DNA of 64,000 bases from Actinomycetes bacterium. Its GTDB lineage: Bacteria; Actinomycetota; Acidimicrobiia; Acidimicrobiales; RAAP-2. A program made the position numbers and the translations under genes. The stretch lies in contig JAJYYG010000115.1 in the NCBI GenBank assembly GCA_021801235.1, positions 1 to 64,000 on the forward strand, in the 5' to 3' direction. The notes beneath the pieces were generated by a model. The model saw nothing but the letters and a program-made list of their open reading frames with translations, was not told where the DNA came from and did not search any database. This document shows, in pieces, positions 51,334 through 60,052 of the stretch (positions are counted from its first letter, which is position 1; each line of letters opens with the position of its first letter).

Positions 51334-52320
51334 TCACCAGGGCGGGGCCAGACCGCGGACCGCGGTGGCGAGGTCCACGCCCACCGGCAGCACGGCCATC
51401 ACCGGGATGTCCACCCCGTTGGCGACGTACCGGGCCAGATGCCGCTTGCACGAGTCGAACGAGCCGTGGACGATCAGGGAGTCGACCACCTCGTCGGGGA
51501 TGCGCTCGAGTGCACCCTTGCGGTCCCCCGCCTGCCACGCCTCCCACATCGGTTCGAGCATGGCGCCCCTCCCCAACCAGCGGTGGAACTCGGCGTACAC
51601 CGAGACGTTCAGGTAGGCGGCGATCATCCGCCGTCCGACCTGGCGGACCAGGTCCGCATCTTCGGAAGGGCAGACGAAGATCCGCGCGGCGACCGGCACC
51701 GCACCACCGGTCTCGGGGACCACGGTGGCGACGTCGTCGGCGGAGAGCCAGTTGATGATGACCCCGTCCGCCTCCCGGCCCGCCAGGCGCAGCATCCCCG
51801 GACGGAGCGCGGCCAGGTACAGGGGGGGCGGCTGCTCGACGGGGCGGCTGAGCCGGAACCCCCGGACGGTGAACGTGTCGTAGGCGTGGTCGACCTTCTC
51901 CCCGGCCAACGCCGATCGCAGAAAGCGCAACGTGTCGCGGACGCGCTTGTAGGGCTCGACGAACGGCGCCGCGTTCCACCGGGTCACGATCACGTCGGAC
52001 GAGGTCCCGAGCCCGAAGACGAACCGTCCCGGTGCCGCCTCGGCCATCGAGGCGACGCTCTGGGCCAGCAGCGCCGGACCCCGGGTGTAAGCGGGGATGA
52101 TCGCCACCCCGAGCCGGAGCGTCGGCTCCCACGCCGCCGCCAGGGCCAATGGAGTGAACCCGTCCGTGCCGTCGGTCTCTGCCGACCACACGTCGGTGTA
52201 GCCCAATTCGACCAGTTCCCGGTACGTCTGCCGGTGCTCGAGGAGCGTCACCCCGTCGAAGGGGATCGTGATCCCGTAGCGGGGGGCGGGCGGGGACACG
52301 GGGGTCGAGTCGGCGTGCAT
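51334..52320 (-). CDS. LLM-class F420-dependent oxidoreductase, second copy
   Basis: The 328-residue protein has YGITIPFDGVTLLEHRQTYREL, LRLGVAIIPAYTRGPALLAQS, VFGLGTSSDVIVTRW and LYLAALRPGMLRLAGREADG. It belongs to the same family as the gene at 49608 but is clearly diverged. The substrate is unknown. Confidence 0.8.
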   Translation of the reverse strand: MHADSTPVSPPAPRYGITIPFDGVTLLEHRQTYRELVELGYTDVWSAETDGTDGFTPLALAAAWEPTLRLGVAIIPAYTRGPALLAQSVASMAEAAPGRFVFGLGTSSDVIVTRWNAAPFVEPYKRVRDTLRFLRSALAGEKVDHAYDTFTVRGFRLSRPVEQPPPLYLAALRPGMLRLAGREADGVIINWLSADDVATVVPETGGAVPVAARIFVCPSEDADLVRQVGRRMIAAYLNVSVYAEFHRWLGRGAMLEPMWEAWQAGDRKGALERIPDEVVDSLIVHGSFDSCKRHLARYVANGVDIPVMAVLPVGVDLATAVRGLAPPW

Positions 52321-52355
52321 GCCCCCGTACTACACCCTTCTGGCAGGGTGGCGTC

Positions 52356-52577
52356 ATGAACGACACCACCGGCGATGCGACGGGGCCCGATCAACTCCGA
52401 CTGCCCCTGTCCGTCGAGCCCGAACCCGGGTGGCGTCTCGATCAGCGGACGCGCCAGATCGGCCGGCGCGGCGTGGCCGCCGCCCGGGCCCTCCTCACCC
52501 CCGCTCCGGCGGCCGCTCCCCCGTCCGGTCCGGATGATGGAGCACCCCGCCACCGTCCGTTCGAGGACGCCGCCTGA
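52356..52577 (+). CDS. small protein (73 residues)
   Basis: The product (DQLRLPLSVEPEPGWRLDQRTRQIGRRGVAAARALL) is Pro/Ala/Arg-rich with a short basic helix. No family is recognised. ATG 52356. It may be disordered. Confidence 0.45.
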   Translation: MNDTTGDATGPDQLRLPLSVEPEPGWRLDQRTRQIGRRGVAAARALLTPAPAAAPPSGPDDGAPRHRPFEDAA

Positions 52578-52620
52578 CCCGGGGAACGTCCCGGGACCTC
52601 CAGGCGCTACGGTCGACGCC

Positions 52621-53454
52621 ATGGTGACGATCGCCGAACGTCTCGGACACCCTCCCGAAGCCCGGCTGTTGCTGGTGGAGTGCGCCGGCCTGGGGTTCTG
52701 TCATGCGGCGAATCTGGGGGTGTTCGAGACGCTCGCCGCGGGGATCGGTCGCTCCGCCTCCCTGATGGTTCCCGCCCCATGGTCGAGGGAGGCGGCGTCC
52801 CGCTACCGGGGTGAGGACATCGGCGTCTGCCTGACGCTCAACGCCGAGCACGAGCGCTACCGGTGGGGGCCCATCACCCACGCGCCGTCGTTGCTCGACG
52901 GTGACGGCGGGTTCCCGAGGACGGTGGCCGATGTCTGGGACCACGCCGACCTGGACGAAGTGCGCAACGAGTGCCGGGCACAGATCGAGCGGGCGATCCT
53001 CTGGGGGTTCGACGTCAGCCACCTCGACACCCACCTCGACGCCTTGCTCCTGCGGCCGGAGTTCTTCGACGTCTACCTCGAGCTGGCGGTCGAGTTCTCG
53101 CTGCCCGTCCGACTCCTTGCCGCCGAGGAGGAGCACAACGTCGGCTTTCCCATCCGGCAGCTCGCCGCCGACGAAGGGGTGCTCTTCGCCGACCAGTACG
53201 TCTCCCTGCCCTCCCGCCGACCCCACCGGGCCCTCGTAGAGCTGCTGCCGGAGCTCGCCCCCGGGCTCACCCAGATCACGGTCCGACCCGCGTGTGACAC
53301 CCCGGAGCTGCGGGCGATCGTCGACGATTGGGACGAACGGGTCGCGGACCACGTCGGGGCAGCCGACGGCCCGGGGCTGGGTCGGGCCATCCGCGAGGCA
53401 GGCGTGGTGACCGTCGGGTTCGTCGCCCTCCGCGACGCGATGCGCCACCCCTGA
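52621..53454 (+). CDS. YdjC/ChbG-like protein lacking key metal-site residues
   Basis: The 277-residue protein aligns with YdjC deacetylases (SHLDTHLDALLLRPEFFD is intact). The usual VNADDxG is VECAGLG (residues 19-25), and the His of GVHLTLT is Cys70 (GVCLTLN). Catalysis as a deacetylase is unlikely, so it may bind a sugar or have a changed role. ATG 52621. Confidence 0.65.
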   Translation: MVTIAERLGHPPEARLLLVECAGLGFCHAANLGVFETLAAGIGRSASLMVPAPWSREAASRYRGEDIGVCLTLNAEHERYRWGPITHAPSLLDGDGGFPRTVADVWDHADLDEVRNECRAQIERAILWGFDVSHLDTHLDALLLRPEFFDVYLELAVEFSLPVRLLAAEEEHNVGFPIRQLAADEGVLFADQYVSLPSRRPHRALVELLPELAPGLTQITVRPACDTPELRAIVDDWDERVADHVGAADGPGLGRAIREAGVVTVGFVALRDAMRHP

Positions 53455-53591
53455 TCCAGCGACCAGCCGGGTCGTGATGCCTTCCGGACACAGGAGGCCC
53501 ACGCCGGGCTCCCGCCCTACCAGGCTCGACGGGTTCCCCCGGGACAAGACACCGGTGCGGCCGACGGTGGCGGTAGCGTGACTGGCCACCG

Positions 53592-54335
53592 ATGGGAGCG
53601 ACCACCATGGCTGAAGAGACGTCGGACCCCGGCGACGAGCCACGCACCGTCGGGGCGCGAACGGGTTCCGGCCGATCCTCCGAACCGCTGCGACTCGAGG
53701 ACCTCTACCTGGTCTCCGTCGGCCCGGACGGGCGGATCGCCGTGCAGCTCGACCGAATCGTCCTCGCGTTCGACCGCGACGGGGTCCGGGTCGAGCGGTC
53801 GGGGGAAGGCGTCCCGCGGGTGCTTCCGTGGACCTCCCTCACCACCCACGTCGTCGAGCCGTGGCGGGGCGGGATCACGCCGGAGTGGTGGGTGGACCCT
53901 GAACTGAACCGGGCCGCCCCGGCCGGGGCGGCCGGACCGACGGTGGTCGACCCCGACGCCACCAACCGCCCGCTCCCGGACCCGGAGAACGGGTCACTGA
54001 TCAGCCTGCAGACCCCGTTCGCCACCTACCGGTTCCTCGCTCCCGGCACCGACCCCGTCGGGCTGGCCGACACGCTCGCGTCGCTCGCGCTGAGCCATCA
54101 GGGGCCGTCCGGTCTCCCTGCCGTGACCCGGGTGGTGGAACGTCCGGTCCCCCGCACCGCCCGGCGGGACGACCGGATCACCTGGCAGCAGGTCCAGCCG
54201 GTGCTGGTGGTCGTGCTGGTGGTCTTCCTCGCCTGCGCCGCCACCCTGATCCTCCTGCAGAGTGCCGGGTCCATCCACCTTCCGTTCCTCGGGGGTGCCA
54301 ACCCCGGCGCCATCATCGGTCCCGTTCGGCGGTGA
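53592..54335 (+). CDS. C-terminally anchored protein of unknown function
   Basis: The 247-residue protein has a soluble beta-rich front (LEDLYLVSVGPDGRIAVQLDR, VRVERSGEGVPRVLPWTSL) and one membrane helix at about 205-230 (VLVVVLVVFLACAATLILLQ). No family is recognised. It may be a tail-anchored or extracytoplasmic sensor. It overlaps the convergent SCP2 gene by 23 bp. Confidence 0.55.
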   Translation: MGATTMAEETSDPGDEPRTVGARTGSGRSSEPLRLEDLYLVSVGPDGRIAVQLDRIVLAFDRDGVRVERSGEGVPRVLPWTSLTTHVVEPWRGGITPEWWVDPELNRAAPAGAAGPTVVDPDATNRPLPDPENGSLISLQTPFATYRFLAPGTDPVGLADTLASLALSHQGPSGLPAVTRVVERPVPRTARRDDRITWQQVQPVLVVVLVVFLACAATLILLQSAGSIHLPFLGGANPGAIIGPVRR

Positions 54336-54717
54336 TCTCCGTCACCCGCTCCCGGAACCTCCGGAATTCGGGTGTGGCGGTGGCGGCGAGCAACGCGATC
54401 CAGCTCCGCATCGACCCGTCCGCCCGGATCCGCCCCTGCATCCACGCCACGCTCGGATCGAGGGCGCCTGTCCGCAACGCCCGGGCGACCTCGCCGTCCA
54501 ACCTCACCGTCACATCCGGCGGCTCGGGTCCGACCGACGGGCCGGCGGCCGCCTCGTTCAGGGCCCCGTCCGCGAGGACCCAGTGCGAGACGACCGGCAC
54601 CGGCCCGCCGGTGACCTCGCACTGCACGCCGGCCGACACGCCGGGGAGCACCGGTCCATCGGTGGACTCGGCCAGCACCGCCGCGAACCAACGGCCGCTC
54701 CCGGCACCTTCGCTCAC
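54313..54717 (-). CDS. SCP2 sterol-binding-like protein
   Basis: The 134-residue product (GVQCEVTGGPVPVVSHWVLADG, DVTVRLDGEVARALRTGALDP, RSWIALLAATATPEFRRFRERV) fits the SCP2 lipid-binding fold. GTG 54717 overlaps the mca stop. It may bind a hydrophobic ligand; no enzyme motif is seen. Confidence 0.6.
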   Translation of the reverse strand: MSEGAGSGRWFAAVLAESTDGPVLPGVSAGVQCEVTGGPVPVVSHWVLADGALNEAAAGPSVGPEPPDVTVRLDGEVARALRTGALDPSVAWMQGRIRADGSMRSWIALLAATATPEFRRFRERVTEITAERDR

Positions 54718-55691
54718 GACACCTTCGCCTCCGGGGCACCCGTGACCGGGCCGACGGGGACGTCTTGAGGGAGGTCGAGCCCGTCGAACAGGTCCGACTC
54801 GTGCGTGTTCGCCGGATCCACCTCCGCCAACTCGACCGTCTCACCGGCGCGCACGACGCCCGACGGGGTGGCCACCAGCGCCAGCTGGTAGTCGTCCGAA
54901 GGATGGATGGCGTCCATCACCTCGGGGGGAAGGCCGAACCAGAAGGGTGACTTCGGGTCGACCTGGGTGGCATGGGCCAACAGGGCTCGCCGGCGCACGT
55001 CGGCGAAGCCCGAGATGTCGATGGCGGTGGTGACCGGCTGGTCGGGGATGTCCTCCCAGCGGGCCCGCCACTTGTCGTCGAAGGGCGACTCGAGACCGAG
55101 CTCGAGGAATTTGGCATGGACCTCGCGGAACCGCGCCGCGGAGAAGACCGTGTAGTACAGCTTCGCCGGCTGCCACGGCGCCCCTGCCTCGGGGAAACGG
55201 GCCGGGTCGCCGGCCGCGCGGAACGCCGCCAGTCCGACCTCGTGGACCCGGAGGTGGTCGGGGTGGGGGTAGCTCGACTGCTCGTCCCCGTAGATCACCA
55301 TCACCTGAGGCCGGACCCGCCGCACCACCGCCACCAGCCGGCCCACCGCCTCGTCCAGCGGCGCCCGGGCGAAGCACGCCGGGTTGGCGTTGGCCTCCGA
55401 CTCCGGCATACCCGAGTCGCGGTAGCCGAGCATCACCACCTCGTCGTAGCCGATGATCTCCGTGGCCCGACCGAGCTCCTCCCTGCGGCGGGCCGGAAGG
55501 TCGGCCCGGACGTCCGGCGTGTCCAGGGCCGGGTTCAAGATGTCCCCCTCCTCCCCTCCGGTGCAGCACACCAGGACGGTCCTGACCCCCTCGGCGTGGT
55601 AGCGGGCCACGCTCCCCGCCCCTTTCGAGGACTCGTCGTCGGGGTGGGCATGGACGGACAGCAGGCATCTCGGGGCAGGCACGCCGCTCAC
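54714..55691 (-). CDS. mca: mycothiol S-conjugate amidase Mca
   Basis: The 325-residue zinc amidase has LLSVHAHPDDESSKGAGSVARY (metal His, Asp, Asp), CTGGEEGDILNPALDTP and HPDHLRVHEVGLAAF. It cleaves mycothiol conjugates so the cell can export the mercapturate, implying that the host makes mycothiol. GTG 55691 is the start. Confidence 0.9.
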   Translation of the reverse strand: MSGVPAPRCLLSVHAHPDDESSKGAGSVARYHAEGVRTVLVCCTGGEEGDILNPALDTPDVRADLPARRREELGRATEIIGYDEVVMLGYRDSGMPESEANANPACFARAPLDEAVGRLVAVVRRVRPQVMVIYGDEQSSYPHPDHLRVHEVGLAAFRAAGDPARFPEAGAPWQPAKLYYTVFSAARFREVHAKFLELGLESPFDDKWRARWEDIPDQPVTTAIDISGFADVRRRALLAHATQVDPKSPFWFGLPPEVMDAIHPSDDYQLALVATPSGVVRAGETVELAEVDPANTHESDLFDGLDLPQDVPVGPVTGAPEAKVS

Positions 55692-55749
55692 GCTACCGGG
55701 CACCGAGCACCTAAGCTCACACCATGGCGAACGAGGGAGGACCCACACC

Positions 55750-56535
55750 ATGAGCGTGATGAAGCGCCTGTCGGGGATCGTGCAGGCGAAGACCAACAAA
55801 CTGCTCGACAAGGCGGAGGACCCCCGGGAGTCCCTCGATCTCTCCTATCAGAAGCAACTCGAGAGCCTGCAGAAGGTGCGCAGGAGCGTGGCCGACGTCA
55901 CCACCGCCAAGAAGCGGATCGAGCTGCAGGCGACCCAGCTCCAGCAGCAGGCCGACAAGCTCCAGCAGCAGGCGAAGGCGGCCCTGGGCCAGGGCAACGA
56001 GGATCTTGCCCGTGAGGCGCTGGCGCGTCGGGCCGCCCTCGCCGAGCAGCTGACCGACCTGCAGACACAGCACCAGCAGGTCGCGGCCCAGGAGGACAAG
56101 CTGGTCGACACGGCCAAGCGACTCCAGGCCCAGGTCGACGCCTTCCGCACCAAGAAGGAGACCATGAAGGCCACGTACACCGCGGCGGAGGCCCAGACGA
56201 AGATCGGAGAAGCGGTGTCGGGCATCTCCGAGTCGATGAGCGACGCCGGCATGACCCTCCAGCGCGCCCAGGACAAGATCGACGGCATGCAGTCCCGGGC
56301 AGGTGCGATGGACGAGCTACTGGCCTCGGGAGCGCTCACCAACCTGAGTGCCCCGGTCGACGATATCCAGGCGCAGCTCGACAAGGTCTCCGCCACCGAC
56401 CAGGTCGACAACGACCTCGCCGCGCTCAAGGCGGAGATCGGCGCGGGCGGCCCGGCCGGGGCGCTTCCGTCGGCGTCCCCCGCCGCGGGCGGGTCCGGCC
56501 CGGAGGATGCCGCGGCCGGTGAGGCGGCGTCGTGA
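55750..56535 (+). CDS. PspA/IM30 family protein
   Basis: The 261-residue coiled-coil protein (VMKRLSGIVQAKTNKLLDKAEDP...SYQKQLESLQKVR) is a membrane-stabilising phage-shock protein. The C-terminal 40 residues are Gly/Ala-rich. ATG 55750 follows GAGGACCC. It starts the Psp/HtpX cluster; the mca gene is divergent. Confidence 0.85.
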   Translation: MSVMKRLSGIVQAKTNKLLDKAEDPRESLDLSYQKQLESLQKVRRSVADVTTAKKRIELQATQLQQQADKLQQQAKAALGQGNEDLAREALARRAALAEQLTDLQTQHQQVAAQEDKLVDTAKRLQAQVDAFRTKKETMKATYTAAEAQTKIGEAVSGISESMSDAGMTLQRAQDKIDGMQSRAGAMDELLASGALTNLSAPVDDIQAQLDKVSATDQVDNDLAALKAEIGAGGPAGALPSASPAAGGSGPEDAAAGEAAS

Positions 56536-56813
56536 TCGTCCGGATCCTCGGCGAGGGCCAGTTCGACGTCGACGAGCGGTACCGCGACCAGCTGGGGAAG
56601 CTCGACGCCGCCCTGATGGAGGCCGTCGACCGGGGTGATGAGCGGGCGTTCGGCCCCGCCCTCCTCGCCCTGGCCTCCGAAGTCCGCTCGGTGGGAACGG
56701 CGTTGGCGGACGACGCCTTCGTCCCCTCCGAGCTGGTCGTTCCCTTCGCGGATGCCACGTTGGCCGAGACGAGCGCCCTGCTCACCGACTCCTCCACGGC
56801 CGACGAGGGATGA
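56532..56813 (+). CDS. PspA-associated protein PspAA
   Basis: The 93-residue protein (MIVRILGEGQFDVDERYRDQ; LDAALMEAVDRGDE) matches PspAA, which follows pspA in many actinobacteria. GTG 56532 overlaps the pspA stop. Its exact function is not established. Confidence 0.75.
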   Translation: MIVRILGEGQFDVDERYRDQLGKLDAALMEAVDRGDERAFGPALLALASEVRSVGTALADDAFVPSELVVPFADATLAETSALLTDSSTADEG

Positions 56814-56823
56814 CGCCCGCACG

Positions 56824-57762
56824 ATGAGCACCGCGCGCAACATCCCGTCCGACCGGGGGCTCACCCTGCGCATGTTCACCACCGGCCTCCTACTGGTCGT
56901 CCTCTACGGGGCGGTGGTGGGACTGCTCATCGCCTTCGGGGTCTCCACCGTGGCCGTCCTGGTGTTCGCCGCAATCATCCTCTTCGTCCAGTACTGGTTC
57001 TCCGACCGCATCGCGCTGTTCGGCATGGGAGGCCGACTGGTGACCCCCGAGGAGGAGCCGAGGCTCCACGGGGTCATCGACCGATTGTGCGCCCTGGCCG
57101 ACATGAAGAAACCGCGGGTGGCGATCGCCAACACCGACGTGCCCAACGCCTTCGCCACCGGCCGGAGCCCCGATACCGCCGTGGTGTGCGCCACCCGCGG
57201 CCTCCTCCGGCGGCTCGACGAGGCAGAGCTCGAGGCGGTGCTCGCCCACGAGCTCTCCCACGTGGCCCACCGCGACGTCGCGGTGATGACCATCGCCAGC
57301 TTCCTCGGGGTCGTGGCCGGGCTGATCACGCGGATCATGTTCTGGACCGGGATGATGGGAGGGTTCGGGAACAACCGGGGCGGGAACAACAACGGTGGCA
57401 ACGACAACGCCGCGCTTGTCGAGCTCGGCGTCCTGGTCGTCTCGGTGGTCGTCTACGCCATCAGCTTCCTGCTCACCCGGGCCCTGTCCCGCTATCGGGA
57501 GCTGGCGGCGGACCGTTCCGGTGCGCTGCTGACCGGCCAGCCGTCCGCGCTCGCCTCCGCGTTGGTCAAGGTCACCGGCGACCTGTCGAGGATCCCCACC
57601 CGCGACCTCCGAGCCGCCGAGAGCTTCAACGCCTTCTACTTCACCCCGGCGATCGCCGGACGGGGCGTCAGCCTGTCGACGATCTTCTCCACCCATCCCT
57701 CGCTCGACACACGGCTCGCGCAACTGGCACGGATCGAGGCCGAGCTGGGCCGCCCCTCCTGA
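56824..57762 (+). CDS. htpX: membrane zinc metalloprotease HtpX
   Basis: The 312-residue M48 protease has two N-terminal membrane helices, VLAHELSHVAHRD (HExxH) and a later Glu (SRYRELAADRSGAL). Two more helices flank an Asn/Gly-rich stretch. It degrades misfolded membrane proteins. Start ATG 56824, 10 bp after PspAA. Confidence 0.9.
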   Translation: MSTARNIPSDRGLTLRMFTTGLLLVVLYGAVVGLLIAFGVSTVAVLVFAAIILFVQYWFSDRIALFGMGGRLVTPEEEPRLHGVIDRLCALADMKKPRVAIANTDVPNAFATGRSPDTAVVCATRGLLRRLDEAELEAVLAHELSHVAHRDVAVMTIASFLGVVAGLITRIMFWTGMMGGFGNNRGGNNNGGNDNAALVELGVLVVSVVVYAISFLLTRALSRYRELAADRSGALLTGQPSALASALVKVTGDLSRIPTRDLRAAESFNAFYFTPAIAGRGVSLSTIFSTHPSLDTRLAQLARIEAELGRPS

Positions 57763-58376
57763 TGGGCCTCCTCTCCACCCTCCTCGGGCGGACCAAGCCG
57801 GTCCAGGCCAACCTCGACGCCCTGTTCGCGCTGCCCTCGGTGGCGATCACCCTCCAGAGCGCGGCGGGGATGACCACCTCGGGCCGGGCAGGTGTCTGCT
57901 ACAAGCCTCCGACCGGCCAGGGCTTCGCCGACATGCAGGCCGAGGTCACCAAGCTCCTGTCCCTCGAGAGCGGGGAGACCCTGCGCACGGCCGAGGACGC
58001 CTACGGGTACCACTGGGTGGTCATCGAGCAGGCCGACATCGACACGCTCGTCACCCAGGTCCACCTCGTCAACTCCTCGCTTGCCGACGCGGGGTGGGGT
58101 CCCCAGCTGCTCTGCTCGGTGTTCGGCGTGGCGCCAATGCCCGCCGGGGAGGACGACGGCGACGGCACGCAGGTCGGTGCCGGACGGGTGCTCCCCTCGA
58201 CCGCCTACCTGGTCTACCTGTTCAAGCGGGGCACCTTCTACCCGTTCGCTCCCGACGGCCACGAGCACCGGGACACGGCCCAGGAGCTCAAGCTGAAGAG
58301 CCTCGTCGCCGACGACCTGACCGTCGAACCCGAGCTCGATCGGTGGTTCCCGCTCTGGGACGTCCCGCTCGGCTGA
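57762..58376 (+). CDS. PspA-associated protein PspAB
   Basis: The 204-residue protein (LLSTLLGRTKPVQANLDALFALP, YHWVVIEQADIDTLVTQVHLVN, LVYLFKRGTFYPFAP) is the last gene of the Psp cluster. TGATG overlaps the htpX stop. Its function in envelope stress is inferred from conserved context. Confidence 0.75.
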   Translation: MGLLSTLLGRTKPVQANLDALFALPSVAITLQSAAGMTTSGRAGVCYKPPTGQGFADMQAEVTKLLSLESGETLRTAEDAYGYHWVVIEQADIDTLVTQVHLVNSSLADAGWGPQLLCSVFGVAPMPAGEDDGDGTQVGAGRVLPSTAYLVYLFKRGTFYPFAPDGHEHRDTAQELKLKSLVADDLTVEPELDRWFPLWDVPLG

Positions 58377-58389
58377 CCCAACCGGCCGG

Positions 58390-58692
58390 TCAGGCCCGTC
58401 CCGCGGCGATGGCGTCGATCGTCCGGGCCAGCTCCACGTCCCGTCGGGTCACGCCCCCGGAGTCGTGGGTGACCAGGGCAAGCTCGACCCGGTCGTAGCG
58501 GATGTCGATGTCGGGGTGATGACCGGCCGCCTCGGCCGCCTCTGCCACCGCCACCACGAACGCCACGGCACCGACGAATCCCCGGCAGGCGACCGTGGCG
58601 ATCAGCCGGCCGTCCGAGAGCTCCCAGGCCGGACCGTCCGGGCCGGCCAGCAAGGCCTTCAGCTCCGCCTCGCCCAAGACCGGATCACGCAT
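58390..58692 (-). CDS. pterin-4a-carbinolamine dehydratase family protein
   Basis: The 100-residue protein has VAFVVAVAEAAEAAGHHPDIDIRYDRVELALVTHDSGGVTRRD, the PCD signature [EKW]HHP and THDxGGxT. It usually recycles tetrahydrobiopterin, though bacterial copies often lack the hydroxylase partner. ATG 58692; GTG 58701 is possible. Confidence 0.8.
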   Translation of the reverse strand: MRDPVLGEAELKALLAGPDGPAWELSDGRLIATVACRGFVGAVAFVVAVAEAAEAAGHHPDIDIRYDRVELALVTHDSGGVTRRDVELARTIDAIAAGRA

Positions 58693-58740
58693 GACGGCCA
58701 CCCTCGGTCGGCATACGACCGGCCGGGGAGGGGCCCGCCC

Positions 58741-59976
58741 TCACCGGTCCACCCCGACGGGCGCGCTCGGCGTGAAGGACACCGGGACGGACTCGAACCC
58801 GGAGACGAAGTTGGCCGGCCGGACGGGGAGGTCTGCGCCACCGACCAGCTCGAGGTCGGGCAACCGGTCGAGCAGCCGGTCAAACATCACCCGCAGCTCC
58901 AGCCGGGCCAGCCGGTTCCCGAGGCAGAAGTGGGACCCGAACCCGAACGCCACGTGGTCGTTCGGATCCCGGGTGATGTCGAACCGTTCCGGCTCCGCGA
59001 AGACCGCCTCGTCCCGGTTGGCGGCCGGGTAGAGCAACAGGAGCTTCTGGCCGGCGAGCAGACGCCGGCCGTGCAGCTCCACCTCCCGGGTCACCGTCCG
59101 GGCCATGTTCTTGATCGGCGAGACCCACCGGAGCATCTCCTCCACGGCCCCCGGCAGCAGCGATCGGTCGCGGCGGAGCGCCTCCCACTGGTCGCGATGA
59201 CCGAGGAGCTCGACCATGCCGCCGCTCAGCACGTGTCGGGTGGTCTCGTCTCCGCCGATGAGGATGAGCAGCGACTCGTAGATCAACGACTGCTCGTCGA
59301 GACGGTCGCCGTCGATCTCCGCGTGGACCAGGGTCCCGATCAGATCGTCGGAGGATCTGTTGCGGCGGCGCTCCTCCGTCACGCCGGTGATGTACCCGGC
59401 GTACTCGATCGCAGCAAGCATGGCGGCGTCCATGGCGCCGGGATCCGGCGACCCGAGGGCCCTGACCATGTCGTCGGACCATCGCAGCAGATCGTCGCGG
59501 TCCGACGGCGCCACGCCGAGCATGTCCCCGATGACGATCATGGGGAGTGGGGCGGCGATGTCCCGCACGAAATCGGCCGAGCCCGCCCGGCACACCCGGT
59601 CGATGATGTCGTCGCAGACGGACCGGATGCCGGCTTCGCTGTCCCGGATCCGGCCCGGGGTGAACCCGGCGCTCACCAGGCGACGCCGGCGCACGTGCTC
59701 GGGTGCGTCCGTGTCGATCATCATCGGGAGGGCTCCACTGTCGGGTCGGATGCCGCCGGCGTTCGAGAACGTCTCCGGATCCTTGGAGATCTCCTTCACG
59801 TCCGCGTACCGGGTGATCCCCCAGACCTCCCCGTGCGCGTCCCAGTACGCCGGGGCGTGGCGGCGCATCCAGGCGAAGGCGGGATAGGGATCCCCCGCAT
59901 AGAAGGCGCCGTCGGTGAGGTGGACGGCCGGGTCGTCCACTCCGACCGAGCCCTCCGGTTCCGGGGGCAGGTTCAT
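58741..59976 (-). CDS. cytochrome P450, CYP142-like
   Basis: The 411-residue P450 has the I-helix GGDETTR, the ExxR pair (EEMLR), PERFD and the heme loop FGFGSHFCLGNRLA with its Cys ligand. PNDHVAFGFG and the N-terminal TDGAFYAGDPYPAFAWMR resemble steroid side-chain oxidases such as CYP142 and CYP125. No ferredoxin gene is adjacent; the substrate is inferred only by resemblance. Confidence 0.85.
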   Translation of the reverse strand: MNLPPEPEGSVGVDDPAVHLTDGAFYAGDPYPAFAWMRRHAPAYWDAHGEVWGITRYADVKEISKDPETFSNAGGIRPDSGALPMMIDTDAPEHVRRRRLVSAGFTPGRIRDSEAGIRSVCDDIIDRVCRAGSADFVRDIAAPLPMIVIGDMLGVAPSDRDDLLRWSDDMVRALGSPDPGAMDAAMLAAIEYAGYITGVTEERRRNRSSDDLIGTLVHAEIDGDRLDEQSLIYESLLILIGGDETTRHVLSGGMVELLGHRDQWEALRRDRSLLPGAVEEMLRWVSPIKNMARTVTREVELHGRRLLAGQKLLLLYPAANRDEAVFAEPERFDITRDPNDHVAFGFGSHFCLGNRLARLELRVMFDRLLDRLPDLELVGGADLPVRPANFVSGFESVPVSFTPSAPVGVDR

Positions 59977-60052
59977 GGTCCTCCTTCGGATGGAGCCGCA
60001 CCGGGGACGCTCCCGTCGCCGGTCCGGACGGACGGGTAGAGGATCCCCGGGA

